NCBI GenBank assembly: GCA_964632995.1
Contig: CAZWDL010000026.1
Span: forward strand, 1 to 64,000
Direction: 5' to 3'
Length of the DNA stretch: 64,000 bases
From: CAZWDL01 sp964632995
GTDB lineage: Bacteria > Bacteroidota > Bacteroidia > Chitinophagales > Saprospiraceae
Shown here: piece after piece, positions 26,913 through 35,741 of the stretch
How the letters are laid out: every line of letters starts with the position of its first letter
Numbering within the stretch: position 1 is the stretch's first letter
Made by a program: the position numbers and the translations under genes
Notes under the pieces: generated by a model
What the model was told of the DNA's origin: nothing
The model's input: the letters and a program-made list of their open reading frames with translations, nothing else
The model's database searches: none

Positions 26913-27569
26913 ATGTCTTCGACCAAGCAACGGATTCTCGAAGCGGCGATCGAATTATACAATACCAAGGGCGTCGGCAATGTCACCATGCGCGACATAG
27001 CCGCGTCCGTGGGTATCAGCCCCGGGAACCTGGCCTATCATTATAAGAACCAGGACTTTATCATCGAGGCCATTTTCCGGCAGATGAAGAACGAGCGGGA
27101 TGAATTGTTGATGGGTGTCCAGCAGATACCGACATTTGAAAACATCAACCGGCAGATCCTACCGCTGCTCGAAACTTCCAGGAAGTACCTCTTTTTCCAC
27201 CTTGACACGGTCCACCTTATACGGAATTACCCGGTCATCGCTCGTTTGCAGCAGAGCTATTACGAAGACTCTATCAATTACGTCCGTGCCGTACTCGATT
27301 ATTCCGTCGGCAGCGGCAACCTGCAGCCCGAGCAACACGAAGGACAATACAAGCGCCTGGCGCACACCGTCTGGATGCTGACCACCTTCTGGCTGCAGCA
27401 ACTGGCGGTCCGCGGTCTGAAAGAACTCGACAATGATCAGCTACGGATGAGCATATGGGATTTGGTGCTACCTTACCTGACTGATAAAGGACGCCATCAT
27501 TTCCAGCGTATTTTACAACCCACCGTTCCAGGTTTGCAAAAACAAAACACGGAAGCCCGCCAGTCATGA
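26913..27569 (+). CDS. TetR/AcrR-family transcriptional regulator
   Basis: 218 residues. The N-terminal HTH (about residues 5-55) reads KQRILEAAIELYNTKGVGNVT then MRDIAASVGISPGNLAYHYKNQ, the standard TetR recognition helix. The C-terminal ligand domain has no strong family signature. The stop overlaps the next gene's start by ATGA, so regulator and carboxylase beta subunit are translationally coupled. This suggests it controls the downstream CoA-thioester catabolic locus in response to an acyl-CoA or the substrate, as TetR regulators such as AtuR do in comparable clusters. Confidence 0.9.
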   Translation: MSSTKQRILEAAIELYNTKGVGNVTMRDIAASVGISPGNLAYHYKNQDFIIEAIFRQMKNERDELLMGVQQIPTFENINRQILPLLETSRKYLFFHLDTVHLIRNYPVIARLQQSYYEDSINYVRAVLDYSVGSGNLQPEQHEGQYKRLAHTVWMLTTFWLQQLAVRGLKELDNDQLRMSIWDLVLPYLTDKGRHHFQRILQPTVPGLQKQNTEARQS

Positions 27570-29164
27570 AAGTAATAAAATCAAGAGTCAATACTCATTC
27601 CCAAACCTATCGCGACAATTACGAGGGCATGAAAACACTCCTGGCGGAGTTGGAACAACATCTCGAGAAAAGTCGCTTTCAGGGTAAGGAGAAGCATATT
27701 CAAAAAGCCCGTAAGCGTGAAAAGCTGCTGGCCCGGGAACGACTGGAACTGACGCTTGATCGCGACAGTCCTTTTCTCGAACTTTTACCGCTGGCTGGAT
27801 TGGGCGGCAAAGGCTTCGGCCCCGGCGGCACCACTGTCGGCGGCATCGGGCTGGTACAGCAACGCCTCTGCATGATCATTTCAAATATTGGCACTAACAA
27901 AGGCGGAGCGGTAGACTATGCCACCCTTCAGAAAAGCCTGCGCCTCGGCGAGATCGCCTTCGAAAATGCTCTTCCGGTAATTAACCTCGTCGAGTCAGCC
28001 GGCGCCAACCTGCCGGAGCAACATTCCATCTTCAACTACGGAGGCGCCTCCTTTCGCGACATTACGCGGCGCTCCAAAGCCGGCCTGCCGACCATTTCGG
28101 TGGTCTTCGGTAATTCCACCGCCGGCGGCGCCTACGTTCCCGGCATGTCCGACTATTCTGTTTTTATCAAAGGACAAGCCAAGGTCTTCCTCGCCGGCCC
28201 GCCCCTGGTTAAAATGGCCACCAACGAAGTGGTGGACGACGAAACCCTAGGCGGCGCCGAAATGCACAGCCGCGTCAGCGGAGTGAGCGACTACCTCGCC
28301 GAGGATGAGTATGATGGGATACGCCTCGCCCGGGAAATCATCGGCCGGATGCCCGCGCGCAATGCCTCCCCTCTTTTGGGAGGGATGGGGGGGGCTCCCG
28401 CCTACTCCCCCGACGAACTCCTCGGCATCCTCTCCCCCGAAATCCGGCAGCCTTACGACAGCCGCGAGCTCGTCGCGCGTGTCGTTGACGGCTCACGCTT
28501 TTCGGAGTTCAAACCCGAATGGGGCAGCACGCTGGTAACCGGTTTCGCCGAAATTCACGGCTTCCGCGTAGGGATATTGGCCAATAACGGAGTATTGTTT
28601 AGCGAGGCGGCCAACAAAGGCGCCCACTTTATACAGCTCTGTAATCAAAATAAAACGCCCCTCATCTTCTTCCAGAACATCACCGGCTTTATGGTCGGCA
28701 AAGATTACGAGCAGGGCGGCATCATCAAACACGGCGCCAAACTCATTAATGCCGTCTCCAACAGCGAGGTGCCCGCTATCACCATTATGGCCGGAGCCAG
28801 CTACGGAGCCGGAAATTACGCAATGATGGGCCGTGCCTACCAGCCGCGATTTCTCTTTTCCTACCCCAATTCTAAAATCGCCGTGATGGGCCCCGAACAG
28901 CTTTCCGGCGTTATGGAGATCATTCAGCGGCAATCGGCAGAAAAAGCAGGTATGGAATTCGACGAGGACCAGGCTGAAATGCTACGCCAGCATATGATGA
29001 AGGAAGTGGAAAAAACCTCCAGCGCCTGGTACAGCACCGGGCAGCTCTGGGACGACGGCGTCATCGATCCGCGCGAAACCCGCAACTACCTGGGTTTCTG
29101 CCTGACGGTGGTGCACAATAAACCGGTTGAGAGCAGTAATAAATATGGTATCTTCCGCATGTAA
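27566..29164 (+). CDS. Acyl-CoA carboxylase beta (carboxyltransferase) subunit, methylcrotonoyl/geranyl-CoA carboxylase-like
   Basis: 532 residues, the length of MccB/AtuC-type subunits. The N-terminal carboxyltransferase half has KARKREKLLARERLELTLD, AGLGGKGFGPGGTTVGGIG, and NLVESAGANLPEQ; the C-terminal half has NNGVLFSEAANKGAHFIQLC, FFQNITGFMVG and the GASYGAGNYAMMGRAYQPRF acyl-binding segment. It transfers CO2 from biotin to an enoyl-CoA. The alpha subunit is encoded two genes on, with a flavin monooxygenase gene and a repeat between. Sequence alone does not separate methylcrotonoyl- from geranyl- or other branched enoyl-CoA substrates. Confidence 0.92.
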   Translation: MKVIKSRVNTHSQTYRDNYEGMKTLLAELEQHLEKSRFQGKEKHIQKARKREKLLARERLELTLDRDSPFLELLPLAGLGGKGFGPGGTTVGGIGLVQQRLCMIISNIGTNKGGAVDYATLQKSLRLGEIAFENALPVINLVESAGANLPEQHSIFNYGGASFRDITRRSKAGLPTISVVFGNSTAGGAYVPGMSDYSVFIKGQAKVFLAGPPLVKMATNEVVDDETLGGAEMHSRVSGVSDYLAEDEYDGIRLAREIIGRMPARNASPLLGGMGGAPAYSPDELLGILSPEIRQPYDSRELVARVVDGSRFSEFKPEWGSTLVTGFAEIHGFRVGILANNGVLFSEAANKGAHFIQLCNQNKTPLIFFQNITGFMVGKDYEQGGIIKHGAKLINAVSNSEVPAITIMAGASYGAGNYAMMGRAYQPRFLFSYPNSKIAVMGPEQLSGVMEIIQRQSAEKAGMEFDEDQAEMLRQHMMKEVEKTSSAWYSTGQLWDDGVIDPRETRNYLGFCLTVVHNKPVESSNKYGIFRM

Positions 29165-29170
29165 GTGGAA

Positions 29171-29328
29171 GAGTTTAGAGGATTAGTCGCCGCCCCTGCC
29201 GGGACGGCTGGTTTAGGGGGAGCAACGGTTGGTCCCGATACGGCTGGCAGCGCCTTTGCTTTGCCTCGCCAGACTCTAAACTAAACCAGGCCCCGACGGG
29301 GTCGGCGGCCGTCTAAACTTCTAAACTC
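29171..29328. repeat. Inverted-repeat element, family A copy 3
   Basis: Left arm 29171-29216 and right arm 29281-29328 are inverted copies with GAGTTTAGA ends, the GTCGCCGC stem and CTGGTTTAG. The centre (29217-29280) differs from copies 1 and 2. It lies between the carboxylase beta gene and the flavin monooxygenase gene. Confidence 0.85.
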
Positions 29329-29355
29329 CAACCGATCATCCAGAAAAAACGCAAT

Positions 29356-30690
29356 ATGCAATCACCAAATTCCCCCAAAGTATGCGTCATCGGCGCCGGC
29401 TGCTCCGGCATCACCGCCGTTAAGAATCTGCTGCAGGCCGGTGTAAAAGATGTCCTCTGCTACGAGCAGAACAGCGATGTCGGCGGCAACTGGATTTACT
29501 CTTCGAAGACCTCCCACTCCAGTGTCTGTGAGACTACGCATATCATTAGCTCCAAGCGACTGTCGGAGTATCTGGATTTCCCCATGCCGGATTGCTATCC
29601 CGACTATCCTTCCCACGAGCAGGTGTTGGCCTATTTCCGCTCCTATGCCCGCCACTTCAACCTCTACCACTACATCCGCTTCAATACTTCGGTCAAACAC
29701 ATCGCGAAGACGGCAGCGGAAAAGTGGCAGGTCGAACTGGATAACGGTGAAACAGCAGTATTCGATTATCTGTTTATCGCTAACGGCCACCACTCCGTAC
29801 CCCGGCATCCCAGGCTGCCGGGAGAATTCACCGGTGAATACCTGCATTCGCACAATTACAAGACGAATAAACCATTCGCCGATAAACGCGTGCTCATTGT
29901 AGGTTCGGGCAACTCGGGCTGCGACTGTGCCGTGGAGATCAGCCGGGTGGCCGAGAAAGTGGCCATAAGCATGCGACGACCGCACTATATCATTCCAAAA
30001 TTCTTTCTAGGCAAACCCACCGATACCTTTAATAAGGATGTCACGCGTTTGCCCCGCTTCATCGCGGAAATACTTCGCAAGATCACCCTACGCATACAAG
30101 TAGGCAATTACCGCGACTACGGCCTGGAACAACCCGGTTTCCCTGTAACCAAGGATCATCCGACACTCAATTCCGAATTGCTGTATAAAATACGCCACGG
30201 TAAGGTGCACCCCCGCCGCGGCATCGAAAAGATAGAAGGACAAAAGGTTAACTTTAGTAACGGTAGCGCCGAAGAATACGATACCATCATTGCCGCCACC
30301 GGTTACAAGATCGCCCTGCCCTTCTTCGACGATGATTTTATCAACTACGAAAATGCCGACCGCATTCCGCTGTACCTGCGCATGTTTCACCCCGATCATC
30401 TTACGCTGGTCTTTATCGGGCTGCTGCAGCCCCAGGGGGCAATCTGGCCCCTCAGCGATGCGCAGGCCAAACTGGCCGCCAATTACGTCATGGGGCGCTG
30501 GCAGTTGCCCGGGAATGTCCGGGAACTGGCCGAAAACGACTCCGATCATATCGAAAAGGAATTCATCAAAAGCAAACGCCATACCATTGAAGTACACTAT
30601 CATCCGTATCTGGACAAACTGCTGAAAGCCATTCCGGATGAGGCCCCCCAGTGGAAGGATCGCAAACAGATGGCTGAAACCCGACCATGA
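29356..30690 (+). CDS. Flavin-containing monooxygenase
   Basis: 444 residues. FAD motif GAGCSG (13-18), the FMO signature F-x-G-x3-H-x3-Y in FTGEYLHSHNYK, NADPH motif GSGNSG (183-188) and a C-terminal ATGYK. The tyrosine at the end of the signature, rather than W-P/D, points to an N/S-oxygenating FMO rather than a classical Baeyer-Villiger enzyme. It lies between the two carboxylase subunit genes, 12 bases before the alpha subunit, so it belongs to the same transcript. Substrate unknown; oxidation of an intermediate or of a detoxified by-product is possible. Confidence 0.88.
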   Translation: MQSPNSPKVCVIGAGCSGITAVKNLLQAGVKDVLCYEQNSDVGGNWIYSSKTSHSSVCETTHIISSKRLSEYLDFPMPDCYPDYPSHEQVLAYFRSYARHFNLYHYIRFNTSVKHIAKTAAEKWQVELDNGETAVFDYLFIANGHHSVPRHPRLPGEFTGEYLHSHNYKTNKPFADKRVLIVGSGNSGCDCAVEISRVAEKVAISMRRPHYIIPKFFLGKPTDTFNKDVTRLPRFIAEILRKITLRIQVGNYRDYGLEQPGFPVTKDHPTLNSELLYKIRHGKVHPRRGIEKIEGQKVNFSNGSAEEYDTIIAATGYKIALPFFDDDFINYENADRIPLYLRMFHPDHLTLVFIGLLQPQGAIWPLSDAQAKLAANYVMGRWQLPGNVRELAENDSDHIEKEFIKSKRHTIEVHYHPYLDKLLKAIPDEAPQWKDRKQMAETRP

Positions 30691-30702
30691 AATACTGAAT
30701 CC

Positions 30703-32706
30703 GTGAATACCATCAACACCATACTCATCGCCAACCGCGGCGAAATTGCCCGCCGCATTATCCGCACCTGCCGGCGCCTGGGCATCCGCAGCGTTGCCGT
30801 GTACTCGGAGGCGGACCGCGAAGCGCCCTATGTCCGGGAAGCCGATCTGGCTCTGCATATTGGGGAAGCGGCGGCGGCCAAATCCTATCTCGATCAGGAC
30901 AAAATCCTCGACGCTGCCCGCCGCGCCGGCGCCGACGCCATCCATCCCGGCTACGGTTTCCTTTCGGAAAATGCGGCTTTTGGCCGCCGCTGTCAGGAAG
31001 CCGGATTAATCTTCATCGGTCCTCACCCTGAGGCCATAGAACAAATGGGCTCCAAATCGAGAGCAAAAACCATCATGGAGAAACACGGCGTCCCGGTCAT
31101 CCCCGGCTATCAGGGGGAAGATCAGTCGGTCGAACGCCTCAGCACTGAAATGGAGCGCATCGGCTTTCCTCTGTTGCTAAAGGCTGCGGCAGGTGGCGGC
31201 GGCAAGGGCATGCGCATCGTCCGAAAGGCCAGCGAAATGAAAGAGGCGATCGGGGCCGCCAAACGCGAAGCCCGCGCGGCCTTTGGCAACGACGAGCTCA
31301 TCGTCGAGCGCTACTTCCCCTCTGCCCGGCACATCGAATTCCAGGTTTTTGGGGACCAGCACGGCAATGCCATCCATCTCAACGAACGGGAGTGTTCCAT
31401 TCAGCGACGCTACCAGAAAGTGATCGAGGAAAGCCCCTCGCCGGTGCTCCATGAAGCCATCCGGCAAAAGATGGGCGAGGCGGCCGTCAACGCCGCCAAG
31501 GCCATCAGGTACGATAATGCAGGGACTGTTGAATTCATTTACGCCGGAGAGGGCGAGTTCTATTTTCTGGAAGTCAATACGCGGCTGCAGGTCGAGCACC
31601 CCGTCACGGAAATGATCATCGGGATCGATCTCGTTGCTTGGCAAATTACAATTGCACAAGGGCAGCCGCTGCCGCTCGAACAGAAAGACATCCAGCGCAA
31701 TGGCTACGCCGTGGAGGCACGCCTCTATGCCGAAGACGCTCGCAATAACTTTCTGCCAGTCACCGGCACGGTTCATCGCTGGGAACCGGCCGAAATGGAA
31801 GGGCTCCGCTACGACGCCGCCGTAGAAAGCGGCGCTGAAATCGGCATCCACTACGATCCGATGATCGCCAAGATCATCGCCCACGGCCCCGACCGGCCTG
31901 CGGCCATCCGCCGGATGCGCTACGGCCTCGAGCGGCTTATCTGCCTCGGACTGACCACTAATCTGCCCTTCCTGTACCGGCTCTTTGCCAGGGAAGACTT
32001 CCAAAAAGGCGACTACAACACCCACTTCATCGAACAGCAGATGGATCTCGAGACGCTGTACGAATACCCTGAAGAAGTATATCATCGCGCCGCTGTCGCG
32101 CTGACGCTCTACCGCTGGCGGCAACGCTCGGAACGCCCGACACCGCTGTCTTCTCTGCCGTCCGGCTGGCGCAACAACTTTTACCAGCCGCAGGAAGAAA
32201 AGTTTCACATTGTCGAAAAGGATTATACCGTTCGCTACCGCTACTTCAAAGATCACTTTGACTTTTTCATTGAGGACGCCCACTACAGCGTAACCCTGAT
32301 GGAAGGCAGTGAATCGGGCATTCGCCTGGAAATAGATGGCCGGCAGGAGTTCATCCCCTTCGCCAAAGGAAAAGAATGGTATTTCCTTCACCTCCCCGGC
32401 GCCGGTCAAATTATCGCCAAGGCTTACCCCCGTTTTCCGGAAGTAGAGGGCGAAGGCGTCAAAGGAGGCTATCAAGCCCCCATGCCCGGCGAGGTAATCG
32501 ACATTCTGGTGGAAGCCGGCAAAACGGTTAAGGCCGGCGACAGCCTGCTCGTTCTCTCCTCTATGAAAATGGAGAACCGCATCGCTGCCGAAGAGGATGG
32601 AACCGTAGAGGAAATCTACGTCCGGCAAGGACAACATGTGGAGGCAGGCGTCCTGTTGGTCAAGATCTCCAAAGAAGAAAATAATGGTGAAAATCAACAA
32701 GGATGA
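30703..32706 (+). CDS. Acyl-CoA carboxylase alpha subunit (biotin carboxylase + BCCP)
   Basis: 667 residues from a GTG start 12 bases after the monooxygenase gene. The biotin carboxylase domain (1-~450) has IANRGEIARRIIRTCRRLG, the AAGGGGKGMR ATP loop, ERECSIQRRYQKVIEE and EVNTRLQVEHPVTE. A ~100-residue BT-like linker leads to the C-terminal BCCP with K622 in SSMKMEN as the biotin site. It pairs with the beta subunit at 27566. Size and layout are those of MccA/AtuF enzymes. The 3' end overlaps the next gene by ATGA. Confidence 0.94.
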   Translation: MNTINTILIANRGEIARRIIRTCRRLGIRSVAVYSEADREAPYVREADLALHIGEAAAAKSYLDQDKILDAARRAGADAIHPGYGFLSENAAFGRRCQEAGLIFIGPHPEAIEQMGSKSRAKTIMEKHGVPVIPGYQGEDQSVERLSTEMERIGFPLLLKAAAGGGGKGMRIVRKASEMKEAIGAAKREARAAFGNDELIVERYFPSARHIEFQVFGDQHGNAIHLNERECSIQRRYQKVIEESPSPVLHEAIRQKMGEAAVNAAKAIRYDNAGTVEFIYAGEGEFYFLEVNTRLQVEHPVTEMIIGIDLVAWQITIAQGQPLPLEQKDIQRNGYAVEARLYAEDARNNFLPVTGTVHRWEPAEMEGLRYDAAVESGAEIGIHYDPMIAKIIAHGPDRPAAIRRMRYGLERLICLGLTTNLPFLYRLFAREDFQKGDYNTHFIEQQMDLETLYEYPEEVYHRAAVALTLYRWRQRSERPTPLSSLPSGWRNNFYQPQEEKFHIVEKDYTVRYRYFKDHFDFFIEDAHYSVTLMEGSESGIRLEIDGRQEFIPFAKGKEWYFLHLPGAGQIIAKAYPRFPEVEGEGVKGGYQAPMPGEVIDILVEAGKTVKAGDSLLVLSSMKMENRIAAEEDGTVEEIYVRQGQHVEAGVLLVKISKEENNGENQQG

Positions 32707-33329
32707 AAACAAGCCGACAGTTTAAAGACAAGGGGCCTATGCCTGAAGCGGTGTTCCGCGAAAAAATGATGATGTCGCCCAAACGGCTGCAGCATCCTAA
32801 AATCCCCTTTCTGATCTTTACCCCCGTCGCGCTGGCCCTGCTGGCTTATTGCATCTGGCACCCCGGCATTGACTGGCTGTTATTTGCCGGCGGGCTGGGA
32901 GGAGCTATTCTCTTTTGGACCCTTTACGAATACATCGTTCATCGCTACTTTTTCCACATGCAGCCCCGCAGCCCCTTTTGGCGAAAGCTGCTCTACAGCG
33001 TCCACATGGCTCATCACGATTATCCCAACGACAAGCGGCTGATGCTCATCGGGCCGGAGGTAAGCCTGCCTGGATTTGCAGTCTTCTACGGTCTTTTTTA
33101 CCTGCTGCTCGGGCATCCGGCCGTTCATGCCTTTATGTTCGGCATGGTCAGCTGCTACCTGGCTTACGACTGGCTGCACTTTGCCGCACATAATTATCAT
33201 TTTAAAAATAAACTATTCCAGTACTATCAGCGGCATCACCTGGAGCATCACTTCCAGGACAATGAAAAAAATTACGGTTTTACCACCACCGTCTGGGATG
33301 AAGTCATGGGCACCAAACTCAAAGATTAA
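32703..33329 (+). CDS. Fatty acid hydroxylase / sterol desaturase-family membrane protein
   Basis: 208 residues with four or five membrane helices. The histidine clusters that bind the di-iron site are all present: H80-x4-H85 (HRYFFH), H101/H104/H105 (HMAHH), H159/H163/H166 (HFAAHNYH) and H178/H179/H182/H183 (HHLEHH). The pattern resembles fatty acid 2-hydroxylases. Translational coupling to the biotin carboxylase gene ties it to the locus. It could hydroxylate a lipid substrate of the pathway or modify sphingolipid-like membrane lipids; which is not determined. Confidence 0.88.
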   Translation: MKTSRQFKDKGPMPEAVFREKMMMSPKRLQHPKIPFLIFTPVALALLAYCIWHPGIDWLLFAGGLGGAILFWTLYEYIVHRYFFHMQPRSPFWRKLLYSVHMAHHDYPNDKRLMLIGPEVSLPGFAVFYGLFYLLLGHPAVHAFMFGMVSCYLAYDWLHFAAHNYHFKNKLFQYYQRHHLEHHFQDNEKNYGFTTTVWDEVMGTKLKD

Positions 33330-33332
33330 ATT

Positions 33333-34154
33333 ATGCTCTACACCAAAGAACAAACGCAAAATATACAGGAGCAAACCTTCGCCTACCTGCAGGTGGAAGA
33401 AGCGGATCACGTACTGCGTATCACCCTCGACCGGCCGGCTAAAAAGAACGCCCTGAATCCGGTGATGCTCAACGAACTGGCCTACGCTATGTACTACGCC
33501 CGCCACCACCATTCCGTATGGGCGGTGATCATAAAAGCCGAAGGCGACGTCTTCTGCGCCGGCGCCGATCTGAAAGCCTTCATGGGGAGTACCGAAGAAA
33601 CAAGCTCCAGCGTCCCCCAACCTGAAGGTGAGGTGCTCATTGGCGAACTGTTCAATAAGCTCTATAAACCCTGTATTGCCCAGGTAGAAGCCAACGTCTA
33701 CGCCGGCGGTATGCTCATCCTGGCGGGTTGCACCCACGTGGTAGCAGAAGACGGGATCCAGTTCGGCCTGCCGGAGGTCAAACGCGGCCTATTCCCCTTC
33801 CAGGTGCTGGCCAGCCTGATGGAAGTTATTCCCGCTCGCAAGGCCCTCGACTGGTGCATCCGTGGCTACGACCTCAAGGTAGAACAGGCCATGATCTGGG
33901 GTTTGGTTACGCATTTGACCATGAAAGGAAAAGTGGAGGAGGAAGTCCGCCTACTGCTCGACGACATCCTGGCGAACGCCCCCACCGCCATCCGCAAGGG
34001 CCTGGAAGCCTACGACGAAATACGAAAGCACGACACCGCCAAACTGCACCAATATCTCAGAAATATGTTGATGCAAACGCTGCAAACCAAAGACGCGCAA
34101 GAAGGACTGAAAGCTTTTCGCGAAAAGCGAGAACCTAAATGGACGGGGGAATGA
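33333..34154 (+). CDS. Enoyl-CoA hydratase/isomerase-family protein
   Basis: 273 residues. The crotonase core has the oxyanion-hole segment FCAGADLKAF and QVEANVYAGGMLILAGC, and the second catalytic position is kept (GLPEVKRGLFPF). The first catalytic glutamate of canonical hydratases (GGGxELA) is replaced by AGGMLILAG, so activity may differ from simple enoyl-CoA hydration, as in methylglutaconyl- or isohexenylglutaconyl-type hydratases or other crotonase members. It starts 3 bases after the hydroxylase gene, close to the carboxylase whose product it might hydrate. Confidence 0.88.
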   Translation: MLYTKEQTQNIQEQTFAYLQVEEADHVLRITLDRPAKKNALNPVMLNELAYAMYYARHHHSVWAVIIKAEGDVFCAGADLKAFMGSTEETSSSVPQPEGEVLIGELFNKLYKPCIAQVEANVYAGGMLILAGCTHVVAEDGIQFGLPEVKRGLFPFQVLASLMEVIPARKALDWCIRGYDLKVEQAMIWGLVTHLTMKGKVEEEVRLLLDDILANAPTAIRKGLEAYDEIRKHDTAKLHQYLRNMLMQTLQTKDAQEGLKAFREKREPKWTGE

Positions 34155-34265
34155 AGGGGAAGTGGGAAGGGGAAGGGGGAAGTCGGAAGGGGGAAGTCGG
34201 AAGGGGGAAGTCGGAAAGCGGGAAGTGGGAAGTCGGAAAGCGGGAAACAGAAGTCGGAAAGCGCA
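34139..34265. repeat. Low-complexity GGGAAGTCGGAA repeats
   Basis: About ten imperfect purine-rich units of the type GGGGGAAGTCGGAAG or CGGGAAGTGGGAA begin at the end of the hydratase gene and run through the 348-base spacer 34155-34502, which holds no gene. A 37-base hairpin (34335-34371) lies further on. Confidence 0.75.
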
Positions 34266-34334
34266 AGTGGGAAGGTTTCCCCGACCCGATCCCGCTTGAA
34301 AAGCGGGAGAGGACGGGCGAAAATACGAAATTTC

Positions 34335-34371
34335 ACCCTGTGGAATAGTTGCTTCGCGAATTCCAAAGGGT
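34335..34371. repeat. 37-base hairpin, family G copy 1
   Basis: ACCCTGTGGAAT pairs with ATTCCAAAGGGT, one mismatch, loop 13. The same 37-base unit occurs inverted at 56547-56583, also in a spacer of this locus, and both are followed by a GCGAACAGC...AATAGCCAA stretch 75-110 bases on. Confidence 0.75.
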
Positions 34372-34502
34372 TTAGCCGGCCCGAGGTGACGAGGAGCGGG
34401 CAGAAACAGTACAATCGCAAATAACCGGCGAAAAGGGAAAAGCGAACAGCTAATAGCCAAAAGCTGAATTGAATCCGTAAGAAAAAACAAATACGTTAAA
34501 GT

Positions 34503-35447
34503 ATGCAAGCCATCATCTACCACAACCACGGCTCCGCCGATGTGCTGCAGCTCGAAGAGCGGCCCCGTCCCGTCGTGGGTAGTAGTGAGGTGCTGGTACG
34601 CGTCCGGGCCGCCGCCCTAAATCCGGTCGACTGCGAGATCCGGCAGGGCATGCTGCGGCCGGTTTCCAGCTTCGGACTCCCCAGAATTCCGGGCAGCGAT
34701 TTTGCAGGAGAGGTAGTGGAAGCGGGACCCAGCGTTAATCATCTGGGGCCCGGCGATCCGGTCTACGGCATGGCGCCTCCGCTGAGCGGCGGAGCCTACG
34801 CCGAGTACATTGCCTTAAAGGCCGACAAGTTGGCGCCCATGCCGAAGGGAATCACCTTCGAGGAAGCCGCTGCCGTTCCGCTGGTCGCCCTGACGGCGCT
34901 GCAGGCGCTGCGCGACCTGGCGCATATCAAAGCCGGACAGGAGGTGTTTATCCACGGCGGCTCCGGCGGCGTCGGCACCGTGGCTATACAACTGGCGAAG
35001 TCCTTCGAGGCCCGGGTGACCACCTCCTGCAGCTACCGCAATACGGAGCTGGTCCGCGAGCTCGGCGCCGACGAGGTCATCGATTACACCAAAAAAGATT
35101 TGACAAAATTGGAAAACAGATATGACATCTACTTCGACGTCTACGGCAATATGCCTTTCCGGCGGGTCAAACATCTGATCCGACCGCGAGGCCGGCACGT
35201 CACGACGATCATTGCCCCCGTCAATTTCCTCACGGCTTTCTGGACGCGTCTGCGCCCCGGCAAACAGGCCCGGGTCGTCGTCGTCAATTCCAAAGCCCGC
35301 GACCTGGACTTAATCCGGGAAATCGTAGAGGCCGGACAATTAAATCCAGTCGTCGATAAAACTTACCCGCTTGCGGACGCCGCCGCCGCTCAGAAATACC
35401 TGGAGACCAAGCGGGCTAGTGGGAAGGTGGTGCTGAAGGTGGAATGA
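34503..35447 (+). CDS. NADPH:quinone oxidoreductase-like MDR protein
   Basis: 314 residues of the zinc-free medium-chain dehydrogenase/reductase superfamily. AALNPVDCEIRQG and PGSDFAGEVVEAG in the catalytic domain, GKxF-like GPGDPVYGM, and the nucleotide motif HGGSGGVGTVAIQLAK in the Rossmann domain fit quinone/enone reductases. Zinc-ligand cysteines are absent. In this locus it may reduce an enone or enoyl intermediate. Confidence in the family is high and in the substrate low. Confidence 0.88.
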   Translation: MQAIIYHNHGSADVLQLEERPRPVVGSSEVLVRVRAAALNPVDCEIRQGMLRPVSSFGLPRIPGSDFAGEVVEAGPSVNHLGPGDPVYGMAPPLSGGAYAEYIALKADKLAPMPKGITFEEAAAVPLVALTALQALRDLAHIKAGQEVFIHGGSGGVGTVAIQLAKSFEARVTTSCSYRNTELVRELGADEVIDYTKKDLTKLENRYDIYFDVYGNMPFRRVKHLIRPRGRHVTTIIAPVNFLTAFWTRLRPGKQARVVVVNSKARDLDLIREIVEAGQLNPVVDKTYPLADAAAAQKYLETKRASGKVVLKVE

Positions 35448-35526
35448 GAACTGGGTGCTGGATGCTGGATATTGACCCGACCATCCCACTTCGCGCTCTG
35501 GTTGGGCTCGATGCTTGCCCCTCTGA

Positions 35527-35618
35527 AGCCGCGTAGCGGCGACAGACGGTAGCCTGGGGCGCGAGCCCCAGGAAATTAGAGCATACATTTCGAATGTAAA
35601 AGCCGCGTAGCGGCGACA
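35527..35618. repeat. REP-like pair AGCCGCGTAGCGGCGACA with a hairpin between
   Basis: AGCCGCGTAGCGGCGACA occurs at 35527-35544 and again at 35601-35618. Between them are CCTGGGGC-GCGA-GCCCCAGG (35553-35572) and a near-palindrome TACATTTCGAATGTA. The reverse complement of the 18-mer, with GTCGCC...GGCT feet, is the core of family A. Confidence 0.8.
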
Positions 35619-35741
35619 TATAATTATTGATTTTTCATCACGGCGCTACTGAGCTCACAGAAGGACATAAGTTAGGAGTAAACACTTTACCCCAGGATCA
35701 AAGAATCATCATTGAAATTCATCAAAGCAAAATCATAAACA

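Noticed and set aside
31177..32712. Long open frames opposite real genes, such as 511 codons against the biotin carboxylase gene, 402 codons at 36675-37883 and 427 codons at 42736-44019.
   Set aside because: They mirror GC-rich coding sequence, show no recognisable protein features, and would overlap well-supported genes completely.
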